A program made the translations under genes and the position numbers. A DNA stretch of 64,000 bases from Aliarcobacter lanthieri. Its GTDB lineage: Bacteria > Campylobacterota > Campylobacteria > Campylobacterales > Arcobacteraceae. Under the pieces are notes generated by a model that did not search any database, was not told the DNA's origin, and was given only the letters and a program-made list of their open reading frames with translations. Location of the stretch: assembly GCF_013201625.1 (NCBI RefSeq), contig NZ_CP053839.1, forward strand, positions 186,001 to 250,000, in the 5' to 3' direction. Each line of letters opens with the position of its first letter. The first letter of the stretch is position 1. Positions 19,480 through 27,687 of the stretch are shown here, piece by piece.

Positions 19480-19507
19480 TGACAAATCTTAAAATATATA
19501 ATATAAT
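19479..19507 (+). promoter_or_regulatory. Consensus promoter of the tRNA operon
   Basis: TTGACA at 19479-19484, a 17-base spacer and TATAAT at 19502-19507: a perfect sigma-70 consensus. The start of transcription should be near 19514, about 27 bases before tRNA-Pro. A perfect -35 is rare in Campylobacterota and fits a stable-RNA promoter. Confidence 0.88.
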
Positions 19508-19540
19508 TCCGTCCACTTTTTGTAATAGAAAGTTGTTTGT

Positions 19541-19618
19541 CGGGGCGTAGCGCAGTCTGGTTAGCGCACCTGGTTTGGGACCAGGGGGCCGGAGGTTCGA
19601 ATCCTCTCGCCCCGACCA
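19541..19618 (+). tRNA. tRNA-Pro(TGG)
   Basis: Acceptor stem CGGGGCG pairs with CGCCCCG, the anticodon loop reads TTTGGGA with anticodon TGG, the T arm has GGTTCGAATCC, and CCA is encoded. First gene of the tRNA operon. Confidence 0.96.
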
Positions 19619-19630
19619 TTTATATTTTAT

Positions 19631-19708
19631 GGTAGATATAGCTCAGTTGGTTAGAGCATCGGGTTGTGGTTCCGAGGGTCGTGGGTTCGAGCCCCATTAT
19701 CTACCCCA
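19631..19708 (+). tRNA. tRNA-His(GTG)
   Basis: Anticodon loop TTGTGGT (anticodon GTG). The acceptor stem GTAGATA pairs with TATCTAC, leaving an extra 5' G opposite C73: the G-1:C73 identity pair of tRNA-His, encoded in the gene. CCA encoded. Confidence 0.96.
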
Positions 19709-19719
19709 TTTATTTTTAT

Positions 19720-19796
<77 letters not shown>

Positions 19797-19800
19797 CTTT

Positions 19801-19885
19801 GCGGATGTGGTGAAATTGGTATACACGCCAGACTTAGGATCTGGTGCCTCACGGTGTGAGAGTTCGAGTCTCTCCATCCGCACCA
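19801..19885 (+). tRNA. tRNA-Leu(TAG)
   Basis: 85 bases with a long variable arm typical of tRNA-Leu, acceptor GCGGATG / CATCCGC, anticodon loop CTTAGGA (TAG), CCA encoded. Four bases after tRNA-Arg. Confidence 0.96.
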
Positions 19886-19891
19886 CTTTAA

Positions 19892-19968
19892 GCGGGAGTA
19901 GCTCAGTTGGCTAGAGCTTCTGCCTTCCAAGCAGACTGTCGCGAGTTCGAGTCTCGTCTCCCGCTCCA
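19892..19968 (+). tRNA. tRNA-Gly(TCC)
   Basis: Acceptor GCGGGAG / CTCCCGC, anticodon loop CTTCCAA (TCC), GTTCGAGTC T loop, CCA encoded. Last tRNA before the terminator. Confidence 0.96.
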
Positions 19969-19970
19969 CT

Positions 19971-20017
19971 AAAGCCTTATGTAAAGAGTAAACAACTTTT
20001 TATATAAGGCTTTTTTT
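19971..20017 (+). terminator. Terminator of the tRNA operon
   Basis: Stem AAAGCCTTAT / ATAAGGCTTT with a 23-base loop, followed by a T run. It lies between tRNA-Gly and the second tRNA-Arg. Confidence 0.8.
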
Positions 20018-20029
20018 ATTTCTCTTTGT

Positions 20030-20106
<77 letters not shown>

Positions 20107-20117
20107 TTTTAAATAAG

Positions 20118-20243
20118 TTAAAAAACTTTTCCTCCAACATTCATTCCAACTTGTCCACTACTATTTATATGTGCACCAGCAAAACAACCATTAAAAAGAA
20201 ACAAGATTGTAGTTAATAAAATTATATATATTATGTTCTTCAT
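20118..20243 (-). CDS. Small lipoprotein, 41 residues
   Basis: Short reading frame between tRNA-Arg and oadA. It encodes a basic start (MKN), a hydrophobic core and lipobox LFNGC (Cys20), then a 21-residue mature peptide rich in glycine and asparagine ending GMNVGGKVF. AAAGAGAA upstream can serve as Shine-Dalgarno. The lipobox at the right place argues for a real gene. Function unknown; small tails like this occur in short lipoproteins of Proteobacteria. Confidence 0.62.
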   Translation of the reverse strand: MKNIIYIILLTTILFLFNGCFAGAHINSSGQVGMNVGGKVF

Positions 20244-20333
20244 ATATTCTCTTTAGATTTAATTATGATAGTTTAGTGAAGATTTGATTTAAAAAGTATT
20301 AGATAGAGAATATTACTCTATCTAATTTAGGCA

Positions 20334-22163
20334 TTAAGCAATAACAGCTAGAGTTTGACCTTCTTCAACTGCTTTAGAAGGTTCAACAAGAATTTTAGTT
20401 ATTGTTCCTGAAACTGGTGCTGTAATATCTATCTCCATTTTCATAGCTTCTAAGATCATTATTTGTTGGTCTTTTTCTACTTTATCCCCTTCTTTTACAA
20501 GTATTTTCCATACATTACCATTTACTGCTGCTGGTACTTCTGTCCCATTATATACTGGTTTTGTAGGTACTTGTTGAACTGGCGTTGCTTGAACTGCTTG
20601 TTGTACAACCTGAGGTTGCACTACTGGCTGTGCTACTTGAATATTGTCTACTATTCCATCTGCTACTGTTACATTAAATCTTTGTCCATCTACTATTACT
20701 GTGTAATTCCCATTTGCCATTTTCTTTTCTCCTTTTTTATTAGTACAATTTTTAGTTTCATTTTTTCTTACATTTAAAGGGGCTTCACCTTTTAAAAATG
20801 CAATACCTTTTTCATCACAAGCAGCAGCTATAAAAATATTTTCTTCTGTTGCTTCTATTCCCTCTAGTTCTAATCTTTGTTTCCAAACATCAATTTTTTT
20901 CTTTGGATCAGCATCTGCTAAATCTAAAGGATTCTTTGTAGTTGGTTCAAGTTTTAACTTCTCACTTGCTAATTTTATAATATCTTTATCCGCTGGAACT
21001 GGTGTTTTACCAAAGTAACCTAAAACCATTCTTCCATACCCAGGTGCTATTTGTTTCCATGGGCCAAACATAACATTTGCATAAGCTTGTTGCCAATAAA
21101 ATTGTGAAACAGGTGTAACACTTGTTCCAAATCCACCTTTTATAACTACTTCTTGCATAGCTTTTATTACATCTGGGAATTTATCTAAAGTTCCATTATC
21201 TCTCATCATCTGCGTATTTGCAGTTAAAGCACCACCAGGCATTGGAGAGAATGGAATAAGTGGAGATACTTGAGTAGCTTCTGGTGGTAAGAAGTAATCT
21301 TTTAAACAATCAGCTAAAACTTCTTCATATTGAAGGATTTTATCTATTTGTAAACCACCTAAATCATAATTCATCCCTTTTGTTGCATGAAGAAGTGTTA
21401 GAATATCAGGTTGAGATGTCCCTCCACTAACTGGGCTTGCTGCTAAATCAATACCATCTGCACCTGCATCTAAAGCTGCCAAATAACAAGCAACTGAAAC
21501 TCCAGCAGTTTCATGAGTGTGTAATCTAATATGTATTTTATCACCTAAAAGCTTTCTAGCCATTTTTATAGTATCATAAACTTTTTGAGGACTTGAAGTA
21601 CCACTTGCATCTTTAAAACAAATAGAATCAAAAGGTAATCCACTATTTAGTATATCTCTTAGAGTTTTTTCATAAAATGGTACATCATGAGCACCAGTAC
21701 AGTTTGGTGGTAAGTCCATCAAAGTCACAACAACTTCATGTTTTAAACCATGATTTTTGATACATTGTGCAGAATATTCTAAATTTTGAACATCATTTAA
21801 AGCATCAAAATTTCTAATAGTAGTAGTTCCATGTTTTGCAAAAAGTTTTGCATGTAAGTCTATCAATTCTCTGCTTCCTGTATCTAGCATAACAGTATTG
21901 ATTCCACGAGCTAGAGTTTGTAAATTTGCATCTGGACCAACAATTTGCCTAAATCTATCCATCATATCAAATGCATTTTCTTGTAAATAGAAGAATAAAC
22001 TTTGGAATCTTGCTCCTCCACCAAATTCAAAGTGAGTTATTCCTGCCTCTTTTGCAGCTTCAACAGCTGGAAAAAAGTCATTCATTAATACTCTTCCTCC
22101 AAAGACTGATTGGAAACCATCTCTAAAAGTTGTATCCATAATATCAATATATTTTTTAGCCAT
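20334..22163 (-). CDS. oadA: Oxaloacetate decarboxylase/pyruvate carboxylase biotin subunit
   Basis: Carboxyltransferase of the OadA/PycB type fused to a biotin carrier. The TIM barrel (about 1-300) shows IMDTTFRDGFQS, TTTIRNFDALND, FKDASGT and the metal HTHETAG motif; the biotinyl domain ends the protein with ILEAMKMEI (biotin on that Lys). The start at 22163 has AAAGGAT seven bases upstream; the frame extends 11 codons further without such a site. oadG precedes it; oadB and biotin carboxylase are absent here, so decarboxylase pump versus pyruvate carboxylase subunit remains open. Residues just before Met482 are KKGEKK, encoded by a Shine-Dalgarno-like stretch. Confidence 0.92.
   Translation of the reverse strand: MAKKYIDIMDTTFRDGFQSVFGGRVLMNDFFPAVEAAKEAGITHFEFGGGARFQSLFFYLQENAFDMMDRFRQIVGPDANLQTLARGINTVMLDTGSRELIDLHAKLFAKHGTTTIRNFDALNDVQNLEYSAQCIKNHGLKHEVVVTLMDLPPNCTGAHDVPFYEKTLRDILNSGLPFDSICFKDASGTSSPQKVYDTIKMARKLLGDKIHIRLHTHETAGVSVACYLAALDAGADGIDLAASPVSGGTSQPDILTLLHATKGMNYDLGGLQIDKILQYEEVLADCLKDYFLPPEATQVSPLIPFSPMPGGALTANTQMMRDNGTLDKFPDVIKAMQEVVIKGGFGTSVTPVSQFYWQQAYANVMFGPWKQIAPGYGRMVLGYFGKTPVPADKDIIKLASEKLKLEPTTKNPLDLADADPKKKIDVWKQRLELEGIEATEENIFIAAACDEKGIAFLKGEAPLNVRKNETKNCTNKKGEKKMANGNYTVIVDGQRFNVTVADGIVDNIQVAQPVVQPQVVQQAVQATPVQQVPTKPVYNGTEVPAAVNGNVWKILVKEGDKVEKDQQIMILEAMKMEIDITAPVSGTITKILVEPSKAVEEGQTLAVIA
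20718..20734 (-). promoter_or_regulatory. Internal ribosome binding site and ATG in oadA
   Basis: AAGGAG at 20734-20729 is followed after 8 bases by an in-frame ATG at 20720. This ATG opens MANGNYTVIVDGQRFNV, the natural start of a biotin carrier protein. Translation from here would give a free 128-residue carrier from 20720 to 20334. It could also be the relic of a recent gene fusion. Confidence 0.6.
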
Positions 22164-22167
22164 ACTT

Positions 22168-22434
22168 CTATCCTTTAACTTTGTTATGATGCTCAATTGC
22201 TGCCATTATAGCAGCTACTTTTTTTGCATCTATTGAACTATTTGAAATACTAGGGTTTGTAATAGTATTATATATGATATTAGGAGCAGGTATCTCTAGT
22301 TTTTCTTTCTCAGGGAAAAACTCAACAAAAGATACCCCTTTTGCTTTCAGAATAAATCCAACAATTAGTAAAATTGTAGAAACTACACCCATTACTATAA
22401 AAAAGCTAGTAATAGCTTGAATTAGACTTTCCAC
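22168..22434 (-). CDS. oadG: Oxaloacetate decarboxylase gamma subunit
   Basis: 88-residue protein with one N-terminal membrane helix (about 8-30) followed by a proline- and asparagine-containing linker and a C-terminal IAAIMAAIEHH-type segment, as in OadG, which anchors the alpha subunit and coordinates zinc in Na+-pumping decarboxylases. It ends 5 bases before the preferred oadA start. The membrane beta subunit that pumps sodium is not in the window. Confidence 0.85.
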   Translation of the reverse strand: MESLIQAITSFFIVMGVVSTILLIVGFILKAKGVSFVEFFPEKEKLEIPAPNIIYNTITNPSISNSSIDAKKVAAIMAAIEHHNKVKG

Positions 22435-22545
22435 TTATATCCTTTTGTTTGTTAAGTTGTAACAATTTATTTAAAGGCTTATTCTATGAAAATTTTATAA
22501 ATTCTTCTTCTTTTTAAGTGCTTTATAAATTGTTAGATATTGCTA

Positions 22546-22569
22546 ATTTTAGCTAGAATTAGCTAAAAT
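22546..22569 (+). promoter_or_regulatory. Palindromic operator candidate
   Basis: Perfect 10-base inverted repeat ATTTTAGCTA / TAGCTAAAAT with a GAAT spacer, ending 6 bases before the AraC-family start. Two further TAGC-type half-motifs flank it. The position suggests autoregulation. No Shine-Dalgarno fits between the repeat and the ATG. Confidence 0.6.
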
Positions 22570-22575
22570 AGCTTT

Positions 22576-23451
22576 ATGAAAAAAGAGACCTTAGAAAAAA
22601 GAACAAAAATTGCAAATGATATAATGTATTATATTTATACACATATCGATACAAACATTGATATAGAAGAATTAAGTATAGATTTGGGTGTTAGTAAATT
22701 TCATATGCATAGGATATTTAAAGAAATTTTTGGAAGAAATATTTATGAAAGTATAAAATCAATAAGGCTACAAAAAGCTTCAAATTTACTTTTAACAAAT
22801 AAATATTCAACTATCTCAAATATTGTAAATTCTTGTGGTTACTCTTCACAGTCATCATTTATAAAAATATTTAAAGATAGATTTGGAATGAGTCCAAAAG
22901 AGTGGAAAAATGGTGGATATAAGGATTACTCAAATAAAATTATTAGCACATCAAGATTTGCTATGCAATCAACAGCAGATTTTCATAATATTGTACCAAC
23001 AATAGTAAAACGACCTTTTATAGAGAGTTATTATATTAGGAATCAAGGATATAATAGAAATATAGAAGCAACATGGCAAAAATTACAAACTTGGGTTTTG
23101 ACAAATAATATAACTTCTTATAAAAGAGCTGCACTTTTTCATGATAATCCTACTATTACACCACTTAGTGATTGTCAATATATTGCTTGTATTATTGTAG
23201 ATGATGATGAAAATGTTCAAAGTGATAGGTTACCAAAATTTAAGATAGCTGAAGGTGTATATGCAAAGTTTGATTTGAAAGGAAGATCTGAAGATTTATT
23301 ACCTTTTATTCAATGGGTTTATCATGAGTGGTTACCTCAAAGTGAATATGAAACAACTACAAAACCATCTTATGCTATATATGATAAACTAGATTTTAGT
23401 GATGGACATAATGAATTTGAATTTAGTTTTTATGTATCAATAAATTTTTAG
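22576..23451 (+). CDS. AraC-family regulator with GyrI-like domain
   Basis: N-terminal double helix-turn-helix (about 10-110) with LGVSKFHMHRIFKEIFG and the second-helix signature CGYSSQSSFIKIFKDRFGMSPKEW. A C-terminal GyrI-like effector domain (about 130-291) follows, the SbmC/Rob layout that binds small hydrophobic or cationic compounds. It stands alone, divergent from oadG, and its stop overlaps the convergent Aat-like gene by 4 bases. Targets unknown; the palindrome upstream suggests self-control. Confidence 0.9.
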   Translation: MKKETLEKRTKIANDIMYYIYTHIDTNIDIEELSIDLGVSKFHMHRIFKEIFGRNIYESIKSIRLQKASNLLLTNKYSTISNIVNSCGYSSQSSFIKIFKDRFGMSPKEWKNGGYKDYSNKIISTSRFAMQSTADFHNIVPTIVKRPFIESYYIRNQGYNRNIEATWQKLQTWVLTNNITSYKRAALFHDNPTITPLSDCQYIACIIVDDDENVQSDRLPKFKIAEGVYAKFDLKGRSEDLLPFIQWVYHEWLPQSEYETTTKPSYAIYDKLDFSDGHNEFEFSFYVSINF

Positions 23452-24152
23452 AGAACAGCTTTTAACCATCTATTTAAAAACTCTTCTCTTGAGTATAATT
23501 TTGCTCCTAGATCAAACTTATATTGCATATATGGATGTCCTAAATTCCAAAAAATGAAATTTTCATTTTTTAGATATAATCCTAGTAAAACCATTTGAAG
23601 CTTACCCCAATCTTTATAGCTTTTATTCTTTGATGAAAATCCTGTAAGAGAAGTATATGTTTTGTTTATTTTATATCCTATTTCTCCTGCTATTAAGTTG
23701 CCTTCAAGATCATATAATTCTACACAAAAAAGTTCAAAATTAAAATTAGTTTTTTTATGATTTTTTAAGCTTAAAAGTAAATTCTCATAATTTTCTTCAA
23801 TCCATGAATCTTTATGATAACTTTTAATTTTTGATATGACAGCTTCTATATTATTATTTATAAAGAATTTAAAGTTATTTTTATTTATAAGTTTTTTTAC
23901 TTTTTTACTAATGTGAAGATTATGAAAATCTAAAACTGCGTATTCAAACTGAATTTCAGGGAGTAAATATATTTGTTCTTCTATATTTACAGATGTTGAA
24001 ATAAATCCAAAAAAACAAAGCTGTATATAAAATTCTTCTGAAAAATCATCACTCAAATAGTAGTTTATAGTTTTATTTGGATATATACTTTCAAAAAGAT
24101 TTTCATGTGTTAAATCTTCTTTGTTTATAAGGTATAAAAAATCTTGACTCAT
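23448..24152 (-). CDS. Divergent leucyl/phenylalanyl-tRNA transferase-like protein
   Basis: 234 residues resembling Aat, which attaches Leu/Phe to proteins with N-terminal Lys/Arg for ClpS-ClpP degradation. Similar parts are FELFCVELYDLEGNLIAGEIGY (first strand pair), the GF segment and the C-terminal LGAKLYSREEFLNRW. However, canonical WSP/GxW motifs near the N-terminus and the GESMFS loop are not seen. The call is therefore a GNAT-fold Aat relative, activity unproven. It lies downstream of nothing on its strand and next to the MCP gene. Confidence 0.6.
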   Translation of the reverse strand: MSQDFLYLINKEDLTHENLFESIYPNKTINYYLSDDFSEEFYIQLCFFGFISTSVNIEEQIYLLPEIQFEYAVLDFHNLHISKKVKKLINKNNFKFFINNNIEAVISKIKSYHKDSWIEENYENLLLSLKNHKKTNFNFELFCVELYDLEGNLIAGEIGYKINKTYTSLTGFSSKNKSYKDWGKLQMVLLGLYLKNENFIFWNLGHPYMQYKFDLGAKLYSREEFLNRWLKAVL

Positions 24153-24180
24153 ATTTTTTTAAAATAGGAAAAATCCTATT

Positions 24181-26208
24181 TTAAAAATTCTCCCATTCTT
24201 CATCTTCTTTTGATGATTGTTTTATTTCTTTATTAGGCTTTGAAACAACTTCTTTAATTGTTTTTTTTATTTCTACTTTTTTTTGAACTGAAGAGCTTTT
24301 ATAAATATTTTCAACTTCTTCTTTCCCTATAAATTCTTGAGAAGAAGACTCTTCAACTATTTTTCTAGCAATTTCATCAGCTTTTATTGCTATATCTTTT
24401 GTATCCGCTGCAATACTAGCATTTTTTTGTGTTTGTTGATCAAGTCCAGTTACAGCATCATTTATTTGAGTTATTCCAGCTTCTTGCTCTTTTGAAGCTG
24501 TTGCTATTTCATTGATTGTTTGAGTTTGCTTTTCAATATTTTCTAAGAGTTCTGTATATCCTTTTATCATTTCAAAACTGATATCTTTTCCTTCATTCGC
24601 TTTTGAAGTAGCACTTTCAACAATATCTTTTATTTGTTTTGCTGCTTCTGCACTTCTTGCTGCTAGATTTCTTACTTCTTGTGCTACAACTGCGAAACCT
24701 TTTCCTGCTTCTCCTGCTGTTGCTGCTTCTACAGCTGCATTTAATGAAAGTATATTTGTTTGGAATGCTATATTATCTATTACAGATATTGCTTCATTTA
24801 TTAGATTTACTTGATTATTTATTTCATCCATTGCAGTCGTTGTTTGATTTGCCAAATTTTGACCTTTTTTAGCTGAATCACTAACTTCTTTTGAGTATCT
24901 TGCCATTTGTGATACATTGTTTGAATTACTTACAACAGTTGAAGTGATTTCTTCTAAAGCAGCAGCTGTTTCTTCTAAACTAGCTGCAGCTGCATTTGAA
25001 CTTTGGTTTAAAGTATTTACATTATCTAATAACTCATTTGAACTATTTTGAAGCATTAATCCAGTTGAATATGATTGTTTTAAAAGCTCTGAAATAATAT
25101 TTCCTAATTCATTCATAGCAACAGATACCTTTGCATATGGATTTGGAAATCTATCTGTAAAATTATGTTGTTTAAAGCTATCAATAACTCTTAAAAGTAC
25201 GTTTATATCTCTTGCTATTGTATGTTCTAAATAGTTTTGAAGATTTACTAATAAAACTTTTAATGTTTTTAAATTTGTAGTATCAGGTTCTTTTTCAATT
25301 TTAGCTATCATATTCCCATTTGATAACTCTTTTATAAACTCTTCAACATTTTGAATAAATTCATCATCTTTTAAAATTGAAATTTGAGTTTTTTCTATAT
25401 TAGTATTAATAACTTTAGCAATTTCACCAAATTCATCATTACTATTTAAATTAATTAAAGTTGCTGATTTTGTATCTTCATTTACAAATGAAAAGAAACC
25501 AAGAACTCCATCTCTTACTTTTTTTAAAGAGTTATTTATCATATTTATAGTTAAAATTGTAAAAATCATCCCCACAATAGTTACAATTATAAATATAATA
25601 GCAATTTGTATAACTGAGCTATTAGCTTTTTTAGTAGAGTCAGAAACCATTTCTAATGAAAAGTTAAATGTTCTATTCTTTTGTTCTGACATAAGTTTTC
25701 CAAAATTATTTGATATAGGAATCATTTTTTCTACAACAGCTTCATACTCTTTATATAATTCTAGTTGAGTCTCTAAATTTGTATTTGAAGTTAATTTTGC
25801 AATTATACCATCTAGCGTAATATAGATTGTTCTCCAATCTTCATAAGCTTTTTGAAGTGAAGCTGCAGCTTTTTTACCTGCTTCAGTATTTCTAGGGATA
25901 CTTTGAAAAACAGCCCAATTTTTGTCTATTGTTTCCCAACTATTCTTTCTTTGATTTGCTATTTCAATCAGTCTATCTTTATTGTTACTATTATAATCCA
26001 ATGTTAAAACATCTAATGTTTGTGATCTAATAGACATTCTTTCTGTATTTAAATCTGATAAACTTAATAAAGCAGGGATCCTTTCACTTGCTATACTATC
26101 TAAATCATTTGATATGCTTCTTGCACTATTAAATGATACTAATCCAATAACTATTAATCCTAATATAAAAACTAATGATAAAATTTGTAATCTTCTTTTA
26201 ACAGACAT
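24181..26208 (-). CDS. Methyl-accepting chemotaxis protein
   Basis: 675-residue chemoreceptor. TM1 is about 9-30, a helical four-helix-bundle-type periplasmic domain of about 160 residues follows, TM2 is about 197-220, then HAMP-like segments and a long signalling coiled coil with tip sequence GKGFAVVAQEVRNLAARSAEA. The last five residues EWENF match the xWxxF CheR/CheB-tethering tail (NWETF in E. coli), attached by a flexible charged linker. Ligand unknown. Single gene with its own promoter and an AAAGGGA Shine-Dalgarno. Confidence 0.95.
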   Translation of the reverse strand: MSVKRRLQILSLVFILGLIVIGLVSFNSARSISNDLDSIASERIPALLSLSDLNTERMSIRSQTLDVLTLDYNSNNKDRLIEIANQRKNSWETIDKNWAVFQSIPRNTEAGKKAAASLQKAYEDWRTIYITLDGIIAKLTSNTNLETQLELYKEYEAVVEKMIPISNNFGKLMSEQKNRTFNFSLEMVSDSTKKANSSVIQIAIIFIIVTIVGMIFTILTINMINNSLKKVRDGVLGFFSFVNEDTKSATLINLNSNDEFGEIAKVINTNIEKTQISILKDDEFIQNVEEFIKELSNGNMIAKIEKEPDTTNLKTLKVLLVNLQNYLEHTIARDINVLLRVIDSFKQHNFTDRFPNPYAKVSVAMNELGNIISELLKQSYSTGLMLQNSSNELLDNVNTLNQSSNAAAASLEETAAALEEITSTVVSNSNNVSQMARYSKEVSDSAKKGQNLANQTTTAMDEINNQVNLINEAISVIDNIAFQTNILSLNAAVEAATAGEAGKGFAVVAQEVRNLAARSAEAAKQIKDIVESATSKANEGKDISFEMIKGYTELLENIEKQTQTINEIATASKEQEAGITQINDAVTGLDQQTQKNASIAADTKDIAIKADEIARKIVEESSSQEFIGKEEVENIYKSSSVQKKVEIKKTIKEVVSKPNKEIKQSSKEDEEWENF

Positions 26209-26235
26209 CTTTTCCCTTTGTGTATAAAATGCATT

Positions 26236-26241
26236 ATTATA
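26236..26241 (-). promoter_or_regulatory. Likely -10 box of the chemoreceptor gene
   Basis: TATAAT on the minus strand, 27 bases upstream of the MCP ATG, with an A/T-rich tract before it. No sigma-28-type motif was recognised. Confidence 0.45.
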
Positions 26242-26330
26242 ATAAAAAATTATTAATAAGGTATTAATTTTACTATTTTAGAAGCTTTAAAGTGGTAATT
26301 GCTTATGATAATGTTCCTTTTTGTAGTTAA

Positions 26331-26379
26331 ATATAAAAATTATATTATTTTATAAAATAATAATTTTATATTTTTATAT
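26331..26379 (-). terminator. Possible AT-only terminator after MFS gene
   Basis: Long imperfect inverted repeat of A/T only (core TAAAATAATAATTTTATA on one arm) overlapping the end of the MFS gene. In a genome this AT-rich such repeats arise by chance, so confidence is low. Confidence 0.35.
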
Positions 26380-27568
26380 ACTTTTCTTTTATAGGTAAAT
26401 TAATAAGTCCAGCAAATAATGCTAAAGCTATATCTAAGTACCACATAAAAGTAAAATTACCATAATTGTTTATAAATAATCCACCTAAATATGCACCAAA
26501 AAATCCACCAATTTGATGAGATAATAAAGTTAATCCAAAAAGAGTTGCTAAATATTTTGTACCAAAAAGTTTTCCTACAATTCCAGCTGTTGGTGGAACA
26601 GTTGCAAGCCAAGTAAAACCAATAGCAATAGAAAAAATATAAAAGGTTAGTTCAGTTTTAGGTGAGAGCAAATATGTAATAATCATCAAAGCTCTACTTG
26701 TATATATAAAGAATAAAATATATTTCATTTTATATTTTGTACCTAAATAGCCAGCATATAAACTTCCAAATATATTAAAAAGTCCAATTAAAGCTAACGA
26801 GTAAGCTGAAACATTCGCACTATGTCCACAAAGAGCTACTTCATGTGGTAGATGAGTAACCAAAAAAGCAACATGAAAACCACAAGTAAAAAAACCTAAA
26901 TGCAAATAGATATAACTTCTATCTTTTAAAGCTACTATTAACTGCTGTTTAAGTCTTGTATCATTTTCTTGTACAGTGTTTACTTTCTTTTTTTTTTCTT
27001 GATTTGTCAAAAATTTTGCCAAAGGAATTGTTAATAGTGTAGAAAAAGCAAGAGCTAACATAGAGTAAATCCAACCAAAACCATTTATAATAGCTTGGGT
27101 AATAGGAGCAAAAATAAATTGTCCAAATGAACCTCCTGCATTTATAAAACCTCCTGCAAAAGAGCGTTTATCGCTTGGGAGATTTTTTGCTGTTGCTCCT
27201 ATAAGTATTGAGAAACTTCCTGCACCAGCACCTGCTGCTACCAAAAATCCTAAAGTAAGAATTAGTGAAAATTCTGAAGATATAAAAGGAGTTAGAACTA
27301 AACCAAAAAACATTAGTAATGCACCAAAAACTAAAACTCCAAAAGAGCCTTTTTTATCTGCAACTGCTCCAAAAACTGGTTGAACTACTCCCCAAATAAG
27401 TTGCCCAATAGCAAGAGCTAAACTTATAGATACAATATCAAGCGAAGTTGAAGAGTTAATTGGTGCAATAAAAAGCCCTAAGCTTTGTCTAACTCCCATA
27501 GTAATTGCTAAAATAAGTGATGAAGATATAATTAAAATCCAAATTGTTTTATTTTGAGAGTTTGTCAT
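26366..27568 (-). CDS. MFS transporter
   Basis: 400 residues with about 12 membrane helices and a central charged loop (about 190-215). The N-terminal half has GVRQSLGLF and the loop-2 motif GAVADKKGS, and LGLTLLSHQIGGFFGAYLGG is in the second half. These recall the oxalate/formate and monocarboxylate (OFA-like) branch of the major facilitator family. Substrate cannot be set from sequence. Divergent from tkt, 119 bases apart. Confidence 0.88.
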   Translation of the reverse strand: MTNSQNKTIWILIISSSLILAITMGVRQSLGLFIAPINSSTSLDIVSISLALAIGQLIWGVVQPVFGAVADKKGSFGVLVFGALLMFFGLVLTPFISSEFSLILTLGFLVAAGAGAGSFSILIGATAKNLPSDKRSFAGGFINAGGSFGQFIFAPITQAIINGFGWIYSMLALAFSTLLTIPLAKFLTNQEKKKKVNTVQENDTRLKQQLIVALKDRSYIYLHLGFFTCGFHVAFLVTHLPHEVALCGHSANVSAYSLALIGLFNIFGSLYAGYLGTKYKMKYILFFIYTSRALMIITYLLSPKTELTFYIFSIAIGFTWLATVPPTAGIVGKLFGTKYLATLFGLTLLSHQIGGFFGAYLGGLFINNYGNFTFMWYLDIALALFAGLINLPIKEKYIKI

Positions 27569-27687
27569 TTTGATTCTTTTTTAGCAATTATAAAATTAAA
27601 ATTCTTATTTGAAACTAAAAAATATTAAACATAGTTTGGATATAATCATTGTAAAATTTCAAAAAACACTCACGAATTAGGATAATC

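Noticed and set aside
22164-22196. Longer oadA start at 22196
   Set aside because: It lies inside oadG with no ribosome site; the ATG at 22163 has AAAGGAT at proper spacing and matches the family N-terminus.
24639-24872. Leucine-rich plus-strand frame opposite the chemoreceptor
   Set aside because: It is the antisense of the conserved MCP signalling tip; no ribosome site or independent signal.
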